A DNA stretch of 64,000 nt from Atriophallophorus winterbourni (GCA_013407085.1 JACCGJ010018281.1:277570-341569); one strand, 5' to 3'; positions 11,520 to 22,790 are shown, numbered from the stretch's first letter. A program made the numbers and translations. The notes: generated by a model not told the origin, from the letters alone.

Positions 11520-11629
11520 AGGAAATAGAAATGATGTCGGTTAGTCGCCATCGTTACCCATGTAACGAGCCCAACACTCACTTTTTCTCTTGCACACCAT
11601 CGAAGCAAGCGCATGCGTCCAATCTTAGC
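11520..11629 (-). mobile_element. RTE-4 fragment (C-terminal end)
   Basis: A short minus-strand stretch resembling the C-terminus and 3' end of the RTE-4 element at 16.4-16.6 kb (both read cccactcac-type sequence around a conserved Cys/Trp-rich end). It is interrupted by an A-SINE on its right. Confidence 0.5.
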
Positions 11630-11637
11630 TAAACCAG

Positions 11638-11867
11638 CACGGATGTGCAATTGTGCAGCACTTCTGTGCTGTACAGCCAACAACGTGCTAAAAAATTTGC
11701 CATCGGTAGTGAGCTGCATGCGAATAGACGCTGGAGTCTCACTACCATTGCTATTTTCCTTTCCAATATCTGTCTAGGCCTGGGCAACCTGACAGTATCT
11801 TAGCCCACGTGCAGTCCTCGACTGTGCGGCACTTTGCCTGGATCAGGCTTGTGATTTCATACATATA
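11638..11867 (+). mobile_element. A-SINE, full length, TSD TAAACCAG
   Basis: A complete plus copy of about 230 bp with an ACATATA tail and direct repeats TAAACCAG at 11630-11637 and 11868-11875. Hairpin stems are kept although loop bases differ from other copies. Confidence 0.88.
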
Positions 11868-11875
11868 TAAACCAG

Positions 11876-12257
11876 AAGTAAGCTATTTCAACTCATTCTT
11901 CCAAGGTTATGGCTGACCATCAGCCCCTTTTCCAATATATAGCAGATGGCGTATAAAGCGTTCGGCGTTGTAATCGTTCCGATGTCGGTTAACGACTGTC
12001 GAAAGGCTTGCACCGTTATTTTCTTAGACGAGGCGCCCTAAAGTTGCAGACGTGGTGTTGCCACCGAATGTGAGCAATTTTTTCACAAACAATGATGATC
12101 GAAAATCTTCAACTTCTTACGCAAACTGTTCAATATTTGATCCCTTAAAACAGTATTGCCCACACAGGAGTGGAATAGAAACTTTGATCAAGTTCAAGCC
12201 TAAACGACTTCTATTCACGAGGCGCTTAATTCTATGAAACGCCAGTCTGGCTCTAGC
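11876..12257. other. Unassigned intergenic stretch
   Basis: No recognisable protein domain, RNA gene or listed repeat was seen. Confidence 0.4.
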
Positions 12258-12797
12258 TATCCTGGTTCCAAGGTTGTCACAGCCGGGAGTGGTAGCAGGA
12301 ATGAGCTCCTGTTATCTGTAAAATGCTCCCACGTGGCGTGTGGCTCAAAAAGCCTCTGGCAACCAAGTCAAACTCCTGGCCTGCACCAGTAGCTTCCACA
12401 AGCCCGGTGAAACTCCTCTTACTGACTGCGTATGGGGCGAAAACTGGTGACTGACTCCCTTAAAACCGGTTTGCTCGGGCAAATGGAGAGCATCAACCAC
12501 TGGCAGTCCATCTAGAGGAAGGAAAACCATGACTCTAATCCCACGCTGCCTTGTGGGTTACTCGATTGAAGGAAAGGCTACAGGAGAAAACCCTGAGGAA
12601 AAATCTAGAGCGAAGTCCCGTAGGCGGATGTATGAAATCACAAGCCTGATCCAGGCAGTGTCGTACAGTCATAGACTGTAGGCGGATAACTGGCGCACAG
12701 TGTTTTTATCTGTCAACTCCCTGCTGCTTTGTAAGTTGCACTTGGTTGTGAGAAGGCTAGAGGTGTACTCAAGCAAACGCCTAGCGATGCTGGGAAC
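12258..12797 (+). mobile_element. B element, plus orientation, interrupted by a short A-SINE
   Basis: Matches the full-length B copy from its 5' end (GGTTCCAAGGTTGTCA) to about 12795, where the 3' end is lost. A 48-bp A-SINE fragment sits inside at 12630-12677. Confidence 0.8.
12630..12677 (-). mobile_element. A-SINE, severely 5'-truncated, TSD GTAGGCGGAT
   Basis: Only the 3'-terminal 48 bp of the A family was inserted into the B element. Direct repeats GTAGGCGGAT at 12620-12629 and 12678-12687 prove the insertion. Severe 5' truncation fits target-primed reverse transcription. Confidence 0.88.
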
Positions 12798-12840
12798 ATC
12801 TTACTTTACTGTACTTTAGTGCACAGATGCACATCGGACT

Positions 12841-12891
12841 GGCCAATCAATTTAGCACGGTGTTAGCCACACAGTACAAAGTACTGCAAGA
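12841..12891 (-). mobile_element. A-SINE 5'-end fragment
   Basis: About 50 bases match the 5' part of the A family in minus orientation (GGCCAATCAATTTAGCAC). No duplication was identified. Confidence 0.65.
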
Positions 12892-13560
12892 TTACGATAA
12901 TCTCTACAATGCTGTTGCCGCCAATAGCTTTGACTTCAGGCTAGAAGGTGACTCGGATTCAACTTGGCGCAATTTTGTTACCAAATGGCACCAATTAGTG
13001 GAGCTTTCTTCAGTTTCAAGACCGGTTCCCCGAAAAAATGCCGGTACACTCATCCGGAGTAGAACCCGTAAATGGATGTGCCGCAGAAATGCCGCATGGA
13101 CTGCGTTTAAGTTGTCACAACTGCCGAAGGATTGGGAGCATTATAGAAAATTACGCAATCATTGCACTGATCTAGTGCGCCAGGATAAATTAGATCACCA
13201 AAGTAAAATTACGGCTCGATTCCTGGAAAATAACAAAATGCTCTACAGATTTGTCAACAAAAGGCAGAAGGTGCAGACTGGTATCCCCTCCCTTAGTACT
13301 ATTGCAGGCTCCACGTCTACATCAAAGGAAGCAGCAGCAGTCTTGAGATCACATTACATGCCCATTTTCCCAAACCCCTCCTAATCTTTCCTTTGTTTTT
13401 GTCCCCATTACCTCTAAACGCTTACATCATGTTTTCTGCTAACAGAGTCCGAGAAAAATCATGCGACTTCTACTCGACTCCTCACCGGGTAGCGATTGCA
13501 TAACGCCAAAAGCATTGCGTGCAGTTGCTGATCAACTTAGCGAACCGCTTGCGGTGTATT
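12892..13560 (+). mobile_element. CR1-like fragment: pre-RT linker and start of RT
   Basis: An open frame to 13383 reads as the linker between endonuclease and reverse transcriptase of CR1-like elements (basic, WRNFVTKWHQLV, KWMCRRNAAW). After a short gap the RT start follows at 13461 (SDCITPKALRAVADQLSEPL). It stops abruptly where the tail of the minus-strand RTE-1 begins at 13561, so RTE-1 probably inserted here. Confidence 0.75.
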
Positions 13561-13604
13561 TTCTTACTTTACTTTACTTTTGTGCGGCTGGCTCCACGGG
13601 TGGA

Positions 13605-14147
13605 TTAGCCGGCTTCATTGATGCCTCGGATCGCACCAGCCCACGCACGTCGATCGGAGGCGAGATCGTTGCAGATCGTGATCCAGTCTCGTTCCCACCT
13701 GCGAACTCCGTAGACGGTACGCAGACCCAGGGTGTCTACATCCTCTTTCACAGTTGACAGCCAGGTTTTCACTTGACCACCTTGCCGCCGACGCCAGGTG
13801 CGAACGGGTTTGGGGTCGAGGACGAGTTTTGGAAGTGCTGTGTCTGTCTTTCGGAGGACGTGGCCAAACCATTGCAGCCTTCGCCGTTGTATGTGAGCGG
13901 AAAGTGGAGATAGTCCGCTGCAACGCTCTCGTACGGCTGCGTTAGATACTCGGTCAGTATATCGGATGCCCAAGATTACCCTAAGGCACCAATGGTCGAA
14001 CACTTCTAATGTGCGTACATCCTGTGACCTTAAAGGCCATGTCTCGCATCCATAAAGCAGTACAGGGCGGATCGCTGCTTGATAAACACGCGTCTTAGTT
14101 TTTAGGCTGATCCCGGGCTTGCGCCAAAGGGTGCCCTTCAACTGCAA
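13605..14147 (-). pseudogene. RTE-1 C-terminal domain after a frameshift
   Basis: Continues the RTE-1 protein in another frame: VLLYGCETWPL, a Cys-rich C-terminal region of the RT protein, RRLQWFGHVLRK and GGQVKTWLSTVKED, ending RGINEAG next to the 3' untranslated end. The frame change near 14150-14180 makes the copy inactive unless it is a sequencing error. Confidence 0.85.
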
Positions 14148-14178
14148 AACGCATTACGAGCACGATCGACCCTTAACT

Positions 14179-16098
14179 TCACTTCATCTTTCGCCTGACC
14201 ATTGGGCAATATACTTGAGCCGAGGTATTTGAAGACTGGAACGTATTCAATCGGACAACCCTGGACGCGAAGTGGCTGGATGCCTGGTGTGTCGGTATAA
14301 AAAATGCCTTGGTTTTAGCCGCGTTTATCTCAAGACCGACTTTCGCGGCAGTGGCACTAATGCGGTCTAAAACGCTTTGCAGCATTTCGGTATTGTCGCC
14401 CAGAACGACTATATCGTCAGCGTAGTCAAGGTCGGAAATCCATAGATCTGTTGAAATTTGCACCCCTTGATAGTCTGTTAACGCCTGGTTCATTATCCAG
14501 TCTACGACATAGTTAAACATAACCGGCGATAGCGGGCAACCTTGCCTGACTCCTGTGTGCAAGTTAAATTCACGCGATTCTTCACCGTAGACACGAACCC
14601 GTGCCCTTGTAAAGCTGTAATAGGCTCTGATTAGGTTGACGAGCTTTAATGGAACCCCATCCGATAGCATGATGTCCCATAAACAACCACGGTCTACGGA
14701 GTCGAAGGCGGCGCGGAAGTCAATAAAGCAAGCTATCGTTTGCTGTTGATACCGTGCACGGTGCTCGAGGATCCTGCGTAAAGTAAATATTTGATCTACG
14801 CAACCCATCCCAGGGCGAAATCCACCTTGGTTAACTCTGGTGCGCAGATTTCTTTCGGCGGAGAACCGATTAAGCAGGAGCGTTGCAAACACTTTAGCAG
14901 CGGTGTCGATTAGACTTATTCCGCGGTAATTGGAGCACACAGATTTATCTCCACGTTTCGGCAGTGGTAGAATGATAGACATCCCCCAGTCTGATGGGAA
15001 AACTTCCGTCTCCCAGATCGAACAAAACAGCCGATGTAGCGGAGATAATAATACGTCGGCACAGGCTTTAATAAGTTCAACGGAAATTCCGTCCTCACCT
15101 GGCGATTTACCATTCTGCATTCGTCGTAAAACACTTGATATCTCGTATTCTGATGGTGCCTCGCAGTTGACCGGGTATTCACAGCTATTTATCGGGGAAG
15201 TGAATACTGCATTGATAGATGACGGGCGGTTCAGTAGCTGACTGAAGTGCTCAACCCACCTATCTATCTTTTGATGAAGGTCAAATATCATCTGTCCTGA
15301 CGAATCTCGAAGGTTCGTACAAAAACCACAGCTTCCAGATGCTCTGCGAATCAGGCGAAACAGTCGTCCAAAGTCTCCTATACTTGCTGCGGCTTCCATT
15401 TCGGATGCGGTTTCCGCCCAATATAGCTGACGATCCTTGCGGGCTGATCGTGTAGCAGCTCTCCTAAGGAGGCGATAATCAGATGCACCATGCATTCGGG
15501 CGTCTCTTGCCCGGGCAGAGAGCTCGATGGTGTTCTGAGAAATCCAATCTCGTCGGCGACGAGAAGCGGTGCCTAGGATTTTTAGTGCTGCAGTCTGAGT
15601 AGCGGTCTTCAGTCTGGACCACTGTTGTTCGACTGATGCATCACTCCCATCCAACCGCTCAGCGATATCGTCAATGAGCTTCTTACGTTGGGCCGGGTTT
15701 CCTAAGGCTTCCAAGTTTAAGCGCTTCCTAGGAGTTTTCCTTTGGCGGTTTAGCAGGCGAAGTCGGAGCTTTGCGCGAACAAGTGTGTGATCGGTGCCTG
15801 CTGCGTTCCCTGTTTCGGCTCCACGATAGGACCTACAGTCGAGCACCGAAGACATCCAACGTGCGCGAATTAGAACATAATCGATCTGGTTCGCCGTTCT
15901 ACCATCGTTCGAGTACCATGTGACCAAGTGTTTTTTAGGGTGCTGGAATTTAGTGTTACAGACGCATAGGTGATTGTAGGCCGCAAACTCGATCAGTCGA
16001 TCGCCATTCGCGCAGCGCTGCCCTAGGCCAAATTTTCCCAGGATTCGGTTTGTTGCGGAATCTGCTGATCCTGTACGAGCGTTCCAGTCACCAGCCAC
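14179..16098 (-). CDS. RTE-1 endonuclease-reverse transcriptase, main frame
   Basis: An uninterrupted frame of 639 codons. It starts within the endonuclease (MAGDWNARTG; catalytic GDWN, then QIDYVLIRARW and TDHTLVRAKL), continues through a basic linker, and contains the full palm of a non-LTR reverse transcriptase: [62 protein letters not shown] and DLDYADDIVVL, with the catalytic aspartates present. RTE polyproteins copy their own mRNA at a nicked chromosomal target. The upstream endonuclease reading continues to about 16196 (VLVVAGDWNAR, preceded by YAPT). The frame is lost at about 14180 by a frameshift into 13605-14147. Confidence 0.88.
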   Translation of the reverse strand: MAGDWNARTGSADSATNRILGKFGLGQRCANGDRLIEFAAYNHLCVCNTKFQHPKKHLVTWYSNDGRTANQIDYVLIRARWMSSVLDCRSYRGAETGNAAGTDHTLVRAKLRLRLLNRQRKTPRKRLNLEALGNPAQRKKLIDDIAERLDGSDASVEQQWSRLKTATQTAALKILGTASRRRRDWISQNTIELSARARDARMHGASDYRLLRRAATRSARKDRQLYWAETASEMEAAASIGDFGRLFRLIRRASGSCGFCTNLRDSSGQMIFDLHQKIDRWVEHFSQLLNRPSSINAVFTSPINSCEYPVNCEAPSEYEISSVLRRMQNGKSPGEDGISVELIKACADVLLSPLHRLFCSIWETEVFPSDWGMSIILPLPKRGDKSVCSNYRGISLIDTAAKVFATLLLNRFSAERNLRTRVNQGGFRPGMGCVDQIFTLRRILEHRARYQQQTIACFIDFRAAFDSVDRGCLWDIMLSDGVPLKLVNLIRAYYSFTRARVRVYGEESREFNLHTGVRQGCPLSPVMFNYVVDWIMNQALTDYQGVQISTDLWISDLDYADDIVVLGDNTEMLQSVLDRISATAAKVGLEINAAKTKAFFIPTHQASSHFASRVVRLNTFQSSNTSAQVYCPMVRRKMK

Positions 16099-16195
16099 AA
16101 CCAGTACGTCGTTTCCAGCAACTCTATCGACTACGAATTGAAGTTGGTTATAAAAGTCGTCTTTTGTAGTTTGGTCGGCTGATAGGGTTGGGGCA

Positions 16196-16295
16196 TATAT
16201 TATATAATATATACTATCACTATCCTCTATATCTATATATCCGTCTATCTATATATATCTCTCCCCTATATCTCCTCTCCGCTATATATTTTACA
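16196..16295. repeat. AT-rich microsatellite
   Basis: Imperfect (TA)n, TATC and CTATA repeats. The RTE-1 copy ends exactly at its left side. A short (GAAA)n run follows at 16331-16355. Confidence 0.8.
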
Positions 16296-16339
16296 CACAT
16301 TTTAAACTGAAAAGTGCCACCCGGCAATGCACGAGAGAA

Positions 16340-17253
16340 AGAAAGAAAGAAAAAAGGTACAATATGAGGGGGAATTTTTTGTCCATTGTTCCACATGTCG
16401 ATTTTTTGATTTTTTTGATTTTTTCACAAATTTGAGGGGGGAACACAAAATAGAATGCACTCTCTCCACTGTTGCCGGTTCTCAGCCATCGTCGACAGCG
16501 TGTCAAGCCACAGACACTCACTATCCCTTGGACCCCACCCAGGAAGCCGCGTTCGTCCGACCCGAGCTAAACCCGACGTCAAGCGTTTTAAGGCCTTCTT
16601 CCAGGTCAGCGGTTGTCCACCTGAACACCGCCGCCAGCCTGGGCCAACCGACACACGCAGCGCGCGGAAAGGGTAGGCGCTCAGGCTTCATTCTCAAGAC
16701 ATGCCCTAGCCAGCGGAGACGGGAACGGTCGATTAGGTCTCGTAGCATCAGGCTGTCCACACCTAGAACACGGTGCCTCACTTCAACGTTGCTAGTGCGG
16801 TGTTGCCACCACACTCGTGCAAGCCTCCGTAAACATCGATGTTCAAACACCTCCAAGCGCCGGAGCTCCTCTGCGCGTACTGCCCAGCTCTCGCACCCGT
16901 AAAGCAAGACCGACCTGACTGAGGCCAGGTAAACTCTCCCCTTGAGTCTCAAACTCACGTCAGACCGCTTCCAGAGATTACCTAGACTAGTGAACGCGAA
17001 GCGAGCTCTCGCAATGCGAGAGCCGATCTCACTTTCCAACCCTCCTCCCGCCGTGATGCAGCTACCAAGATAGGTGAACTGTTCCACACAGTCCAGACTG
17101 AGGTCATCGACCGTCAGAGTGGGCTGCAACCCCTCCCAATCTTGAAGAAGAACCTTACACTTAGTTGGAGCTAAGTGCAATCCGTACCTATACGCCTCCA
17201 ATGCTAGCTGGTTCAGGGCATTCTGTAGGAACACCGGATCATCACCAAGCAAA
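16340..17253 (-). mobile_element. RTE-4 retrotransposon 3' portion
   Basis: A minus-strand open frame at 16521-17252 begins just after the catalytic palm motif (MLGDDPVFLQNALNQLALEA) and continues with VEQFTYLGSCITAGGG, SVLLYGCESWAVR and RLRWLGHVLRM to the C-terminus. The reading frame is intact for 243 codons. It is cut at 17253 by the 5' LTR of the Mag-like gypsy element. It is related to, but clearly different from, RTE-1. Confidence 0.82.
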
Positions 17254-17628
17254 GGGGAAAAAACTTTTTTTATTTTCCCTAAAAACTCAATATCTTTGAA
17301 GATATTACGACTCTATATTGACACTATGTCAACATAGATTTGAATTATTTGGCGCGAAAAACATGATTATAATTTGATCATATTCGCCCTTTATTCTGAT
17401 TGGTCCATCGAGTCCTTTGACACGGTTTTAATGTGCTATTTTCCAAGGTCATTTCCTTTTACATTCTCAGCCTATATATATGGATGAGTAAACCATGTTT
17501 GTTATTATTGGAAGTGAGCTCCCATACGAACTTCTCTGAAGCCTTGGTCTTCTCTCTCAATAGTCGGTTGGGCAATATTGTGGAAAGCATATCCGGTGCA
17601 TTATTAGCTCCATATCAAGAACGTAACA
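17254..17628 (+). repeat. Gypsy-2 5' LTR
   Basis: About 373 bp. It matches 22791-23145 and the minus-strand LTR at 41206-41577 almost base for base, for example GGCGCGAAAAACATGATTAT. It ends GAACGTAACA. A TATA-like TATATATATGGATG lies about 160 bases before its end. Confidence 0.9.
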
Positions 17629-17661
17629 GTTTGGCGACGGGTTTATTCAAGTTACGAAATC

Positions 17662-19476
17662 ATGGAACAATCCAAGATAGAAATTCTTTTGGAGCGACAA
17701 ATGATGCTAATGGAACTTCTTCTGCAGAAGCAAGTACCAATCACAGAACCTCGTGCTATTCCACCCTCCGTTGACGGAATTGCGAACAGCATCGCAGAAT
17801 TCTCCTATGATCCGGAAGCTAACGTCACATTTGAAACTTGGTTCAGGCGTTATGAAGATCTTTTTCGTGTTGATTTTTCAGCCCAAGATGATGCATGGAA
17901 AGTCCGGCTGCTGCTACGTAAACTTGGCCCAGCAGAGCTGGATAAGTACTGCAACCTGATCCTTCCCAAGAATCCTCGGGATAGAACTTTTGATGAGACA
18001 ATCAAGTCACTGATTGAACTTTTCGGTGAGCATGTATCTCTATTCAACACTCGATACAGGTGCCTCAAGCTGAAAATGAACGACACTGACGACTTCCTGA
18101 CACACATGGGCATTGTCAATCGCGAATGTGAACGCTTCAAGTTGCGGTCCCTCACAGACGACCAGTTCAAGTCCTTGATATTCATATGCAGCCTGGTGTC
18201 TCCGCGTTTCGCTGATATTCGAACGCGACTGCTCAACAAACTTGAGCAAGAACCCTCATTCACTCTCCAAGCCATTGGTGATGAATATCTACGACTGGTC
18301 CGTCTCCAAGAAGATTCGGCAATGATTCAACATGGGAATCATGGCACCGACACCGTCCATGCCGTTCAGCAAAGCAATTGGCATTCGCCACAAGTTTCCA
18401 GCCCAAAGAAGCCACCGTCTCCATGTTGGCATTGCGGAGCCTGGCACTATGTCCGATATTGTCCCTTTAAACAACACCGTTGCAGTCAGTGCAACGTCAC
18501 AGGCCACAAAGAAGGATTCTGCAGATCCAGAACGAAACAACAAGTTTCGTCGAAACCAAAGATTTCGAGGCCATTTTCAAAGCCGCAGCAAAACCAGCAG
18601 AGGTTTGCATCGAAGCCCAGGACTCCTTGGAAGAATTCACCAAGCGGACACGCGCTCAGCGTCACAACAACATTCCAAGTAAGTTCATCTCCGAGACGGC
18701 GGTTCATCTCTATCCAGATCAACGGTATACCCGTTCAGCTTCAACTGGATACAGCATCGGACATCACAATCATCTCCGAAGCAATTTGGAAAAATCTTGG
18801 CAGCCCACGTATCTATTCAACATGTCCGCCTGCAACCAGTGCCTGTGGTGGATCACTCAAATTAATCGGGCAACTGAAGTGTTGTGTGTCTTTCCGAGAG
18901 AAAACAGCACCATGTACCTGCTACATCGCCAAAGCGAACTTGAATCTTCTCGGACTCGATTGGATCGAAGATCTCCAACTGGCAGATCAGCCAATCAATG
19001 CTCTGTGCAACCAAATCCAGTGCAGCAGTGCACCCTCAAACAGAATCGATCAAATCGTCAACCGGTTTTCTGATCTGTTCAAAGAGGATCTTGGTAAGTG
19101 CAAGCATACACAAGCAGTCCTTCAACTTCGTCCAGGAGCCAAGCCAGTATTTCGCCCCAAACGACCTGTACCATATGCCTCACTTCCCCAAGTCGAGATG
19201 GAACTACAGCGTCTACATGAACTTGGAATCATCTCTCCGGTAACGTACTCATCTTGGGCAGCACCCATCGTCGTGGTGAAGAAAACCAATGGTTCGATTC
19301 GCCTTTGCGCAGATTTCTCGACTGGTCTCAATGATGCACTTGAGACTCACCACTACCCACTCCCGTTACCAGATGATCTCTTCACCATACTTATGGCGGC
19401 ACCTGCTTTGCGAAACTCGATCTGGCAGAAGCTTATTTTCAAGTGGAAGTCGCACCTGAATCACGTGAGTTTTTAA
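17662..19476 (+). CDS. Gypsy-2 gag-protease-RT (first part of polyprotein)
   Basis: A 604-codon frame starting 33 bases after the LTR. Residues 1-250 are a gag capsid-like region (FETWFRRYEDLF, DDAWKVRLLLRKLGP). Two zinc knuckles follow, CWHCGAWHYVRYC at 255-267 and CSQCNVTGHKEGFC at 274-287. The retropepsin active site is LDTASDIT near 362-369. RT begins with GIISPVTYSSWAAPIVVVKK. The true RT frame leaves this frame near 19392, where one base is missing before GGCGGCACC, so the last 25 or so residues are out of frame. The gene is typical of Mag-clade elements. It is unlikely to produce RT as it stands. Confidence 0.9.
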   Translation: MEQSKIEILLERQMMLMELLLQKQVPITEPRAIPPSVDGIANSIAEFSYDPEANVTFETWFRRYEDLFRVDFSAQDDAWKVRLLLRKLGPAELDKYCNLILPKNPRDRTFDETIKSLIELFGEHVSLFNTRYRCLKLKMNDTDDFLTHMGIVNRECERFKLRSLTDDQFKSLIFICSLVSPRFADIRTRLLNKLEQEPSFTLQAIGDEYLRLVRLQEDSAMIQHGNHGTDTVHAVQQSNWHSPQVSSPKKPPSPCWHCGAWHYVRYCPFKQHRCSQCNVTGHKEGFCRSRTKQQVSSKPKISRPFSKPQQNQQRFASKPRTPWKNSPSGHALSVTTTFQVSSSPRRRFISIQINGIPVQLQLDTASDITIISEAIWKNLGSPRIYSTCPPATSACGGSLKLIGQLKCCVSFREKTAPCTCYIAKANLNLLGLDWIEDLQLADQPINALCNQIQCSSAPSNRIDQIVNRFSDLFKEDLGKCKHTQAVLQLRPGAKPVFRPKRPVPYASLPQVEMELQRLHELGIISPVTYSSWAAPIVVVKKTNGSIRLCADFSTGLNDALETHHYPLPLPDDLFTILMAAPALRNSIWQKLIFKWKSHLNHVSF

Positions 19477-20186
19477 CGATCAATACCCATCGTGGACTGT
19501 ATCAATTCAACAGACTCCCATTTGGCGTGAAGACCGCACCCGCGATCTTCCAACAAGCGATCGACACGATTTTGGCAGGTATTCCAGGCGTTGCGGTCTA
19601 CATGGACGACATTCTAATCGTTGGCCGAAACACAGGTGAGCTACAGTCTCGTACGGAAGATGTTTTACAAAGGATACAAGACAGCGGTCTCCGGCTTCGT
19701 ACAGAGAAATGCCAGTTTTACCTGGATTCCATCAAATACCTTGGTTTCATCTTCGATGCTTCTGGTCGTCATCCTGATCCAGCGAATATCCAAGCTATTC
19801 AACGAATGCCGGCACCCACAGATGTCTCTACGCTTCGTTCATTTCTTGGACTTGTAAGTTACTACAGCGCTTTCTTGCCATCACTACACAATGTTCGTGC
19901 ACCGCTCAACAGCCTTCTCCAGAAAGACATGGCATGGAACTGGTCGCCCGATTGCGAAGATGCTTTCGTCACAGTGAAAACAATGCTGAGTTCCGAGCTG
20001 CTGCTGACGCATTACGATCCGGTATTACCAATCGTTGTAGCCGCTGATGCTTCTAGCCATGGCGTTGGTGCGGTCATCTCTCACAAGTTTCCTGACGGAA
20101 CGGAGAAAGCTATCATGCATGCATCACGAACCCTGACACCAGCAGAGAAGAAGTACGGCCAGATAAAAAGGAAGCGTTTGCCCTCT
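19395..20186 (+). pseudogene. Gypsy-2 RT and first half of RNase H
   Basis: Continuation of the pol frame after the missing base. RT motifs are in order: LYQFNRLPFGVKTAP, the catalytic YMDD at 19599-19610, LGFIFDASG, and FLGLVSYY. The RNase H start follows (VVAADASSHGVGAVISH, SRTLTPAEKKYGQI). The frame slips again by one base near 20166 and then runs into inserted sequence. Confidence 0.88.
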
Positions 20187-21175
20187 GTTCAAGTGATTCA
20201 AAGTGATTCAAGTTGTAATGGTCTAAAAAGCATTGTAGCTTAACAATACCATGATGGAGTGATGATGTATATACAATAAAAAAGAAGAAATTAAACTCAT
20301 TTCGTGTAAATCGTATCAAAATTTGGGTTTTCTCTCAAGTATTTGTCCAAATTAGCTTTAAAAATATCCAGGTTGGCTGAGTGTGTAACAGTGGAGGGGA
20401 GGGTGTTCCATGTTAAACTTACACGTACAGCATACGAATATCTTCGACAGTTCAGTCTTGAAGTGGGAATAAGCACTGTAAGTTCATGTTTCCGACTGGC
20501 ACGGGGTGGCGAGCGTGTGAAAAGTTTGGACAATGGATGGTTAGGGACGTGCATAATGTTGTACATCAGTATGAGGTCACCACTTAGTCGACGACAGCGA
20601 AAGTCGAAAAGATTGAGACTTCTCAAACGTTCTTCATATGGTTTAGCAGCTAGTCCGAACACAAGCTTTGTGGTTCGGTGGTAAATACGCTGCAGAAGAT
20701 TGATGTCTTTCTGAATCCAGGGTGACCAAGCCTGAACAGCGTACTCCATCGCTGGTCTCAGATATGTGTTCATGATACGGGGCACCGACTGATTGGAGAA
20801 TCTGCCGAAAATTCGTCTCAATAACGCCAAGACTTGTGAGCGCCCGTTTTGTATGCCGCCTTAGCACTGCAGTGAATCTTCAACTTGAACTGTCCAAACA
20901 CCCAAATCCTTCTCTTCAGTTGTCCAGACGAGTTGGTGGGACCCAAGAAGTGTAGTTGTAATTAACAGTCCCTTTCCAATGTTTAACGCCTTGCACTTTT
21001 GAAGTTTGAATGGGTAGTTTGTTTCTCAAAGACCAATCGGCAATGATGTTTTGATCCTCTGCACGTTTCACAGTCTCATTGGTACGTATGCTTTCTCCAA
21101 TGCTTTATATCGTCTGCAAATAACATAATCTGCATTTAACAACGCTCGGGAAGTCGTTTTGCGTAGATCAAAAAC
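20187..21175 (-). mobile_element. CR1-5 non-LTR fragment nested in gypsy-2 RNase H
   Basis: Minus-strand reverse transcriptase C-terminal region at 20297-20830 (YLRPAMEYAVQAWSPW, LLQRIYHRTTKLVFG, CRRLSGDLILMYNIMH). The 3' end carries TGCTTTTTAGACCATTA and a tail rich in TTGAATCA, matching the copy at 40430-41205. It replaces the middle of gypsy-2 RNase H. Confidence 0.82.
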
Positions 21176-22767
21176 AAATCGGTTTTCACAAGTTGATCTA
21201 CGGTCGAAGTTTCACCCTGCTGACGGACCACAAACCGCTCATTTCGGTATTTGGATCGAAGAAAGGGATCCCTGCTCATTCAGCTAATCGTCTGCAACGT
21301 TGGGCCCTCACTCTTCTTGGTTACGATTTCAAGATTCAATACCGCAGAACAGAAGATTTTGGTCAAGCAGACGCCCTATCCCGTCTACTCTCAAACGAAA
21401 CAGGCAGTGACGGGGACGTGGTGATTGCAGCTATATCTACTGAGCGGTATATACGTGATCAGTTAACCACAGCAGTCCGAAACCTTCCCGTGACGGTCGC
21501 AGATATCAAGAGGACCCTGAACGACGACGAGGTTCTCTCAGAAGCTATCAGATATGTTCAAACTGGATGGCCTAGGATAGCACCACAATTGAATGACAAT
21601 CAACTGTTCCAAAGACGGGAATCCTTATCAATCGTGGATGACCGTCTCATGTTTGGTGCTCGAGTCGTTATTCCCGCTGCTTTGCGTCAACGGGTAATAC
21701 GTCAATTTCATGCTGGACATCCGGGGATCAGTCGGATGAAAGCAATCGCTCGAAGTTTCGCCTACTGGCCAGGGATGGACGCTGACATAACCGAGTTTGT
21801 CAGGCGCTGTACCAATTGTCAACAAGCGGCAAAACTTCCTGCTCACGCAACACCAGTTCCGTGGCCTCGACCTGACAAAGCATGGTCGCGTATCCACATT
21901 GACTTCGCCGGCCCACTCAACGGAACCACCTACTTAGTCTTGGTAGACGCCTATTCGAAATGGCCAGAAATCGTCCCGCTCTCTCCTGCCACAAGTTCGA
22001 CCACAATCGGAGCACTCACTTCGATATTCAGCCAACACGGAGTTCCCGACACCATTGTCTCCGATAATGGATCCCAATTCACATCAGCTCATTTTGCCGA
22101 ATTCTGCAAGAAGAATGCAATTGAGCATATCCGGACTCCGATCTACCATCCCCAATCGAACGGACAAGCGGAGAGGTTTGTCGACACATTCAAAAGAGCA
22201 ATGCTCAAGTTCCGAGGGGAGGGGACTACCGTCGACAACTTGCAACGATTCCTGTTAGTCTACCGGACGACCCCCCACGAATCCTTGATGAATAGTCAAA
22301 CGCCAGCAGAGGCACTAATGGGTAGAAAACTTCGTACAGTCAATAACGCAATGGTCCCGAAGCCACCACAACCTCATGTTCATCAGCATCTCAGTCAAAG
22401 GAGCTTCAAAGTGGGATCCAGCGTCTATGCTCGTGATTATCGACAACGAAGAAACCCATGGATCGAGGGCAAGGTGGTATGTCGGAGAGGTAGCGTTATG
22501 TTCGACATCCAAGTTGGAAACGACGTTTGGATACGCCATCTCAATCAATTGAGACCAAGAGAAGGACAGTCGGAGTTAGAACCTGCGGAACCAGTGAATC
22601 TTCCGTTGGATCTTCTATTGGATACCTTCCAGCTCCCATCTCCTCCGGTTGAAATACCACCTGACATTATCGCTCCCGATCGCGCACTAGAACCCCGACG
22701 ATGGACTAACCGAAGACGCAAGACTATCGTACCACTTCAAGTGAACCCCAAGCTCTGTCGGTACTGA
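21176..22767 (+). CDS. Gypsy-2 RNase H end and integrase
   Basis: Frame of 524 codons from 21193. It opens with the end of RNase H (LIYGRSFTLLTDHKPLIS, FGQADALSRL). The integrase zinc domain follows with H173, H176, C206 and C209 of this frame. The DDE core has D237 (IHIDFAGPL), D291 (VSDNGSQF) and E327 (HPQSNGQAERFV), all present. The C-terminal region contains FKVGSSVYARDYRQ. Integrase inserts the linear DNA copy of the element. No stop codon is seen until 22767, just before the polypurine tract. Confidence 0.9.
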
Positions 22768-22790
22768 GTCACTTTTAAAAAGGGAGGTAA

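Larger units (their letters stand above)
13561..16196 (-). mobile_element. RTE-1 non-LTR retrotransposon, nearly complete, 5' truncated
   Basis: This is the best RTE-1 copy. On the minus strand it runs from the YAPT motif of the apurinic-like endonuclease at about 16196, through reverse transcriptase, to the 3' end GAGCCAGCCGCACAAAAG and a (TAAAG)n tail at 13561-13585. It is truncated inside the endonuclease, right at an AT-rich microsatellite. Fragments of the same family occur at 2.9, 4.9, 25.4, 56.1 and 58.5 kb. Confidence 0.9.
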
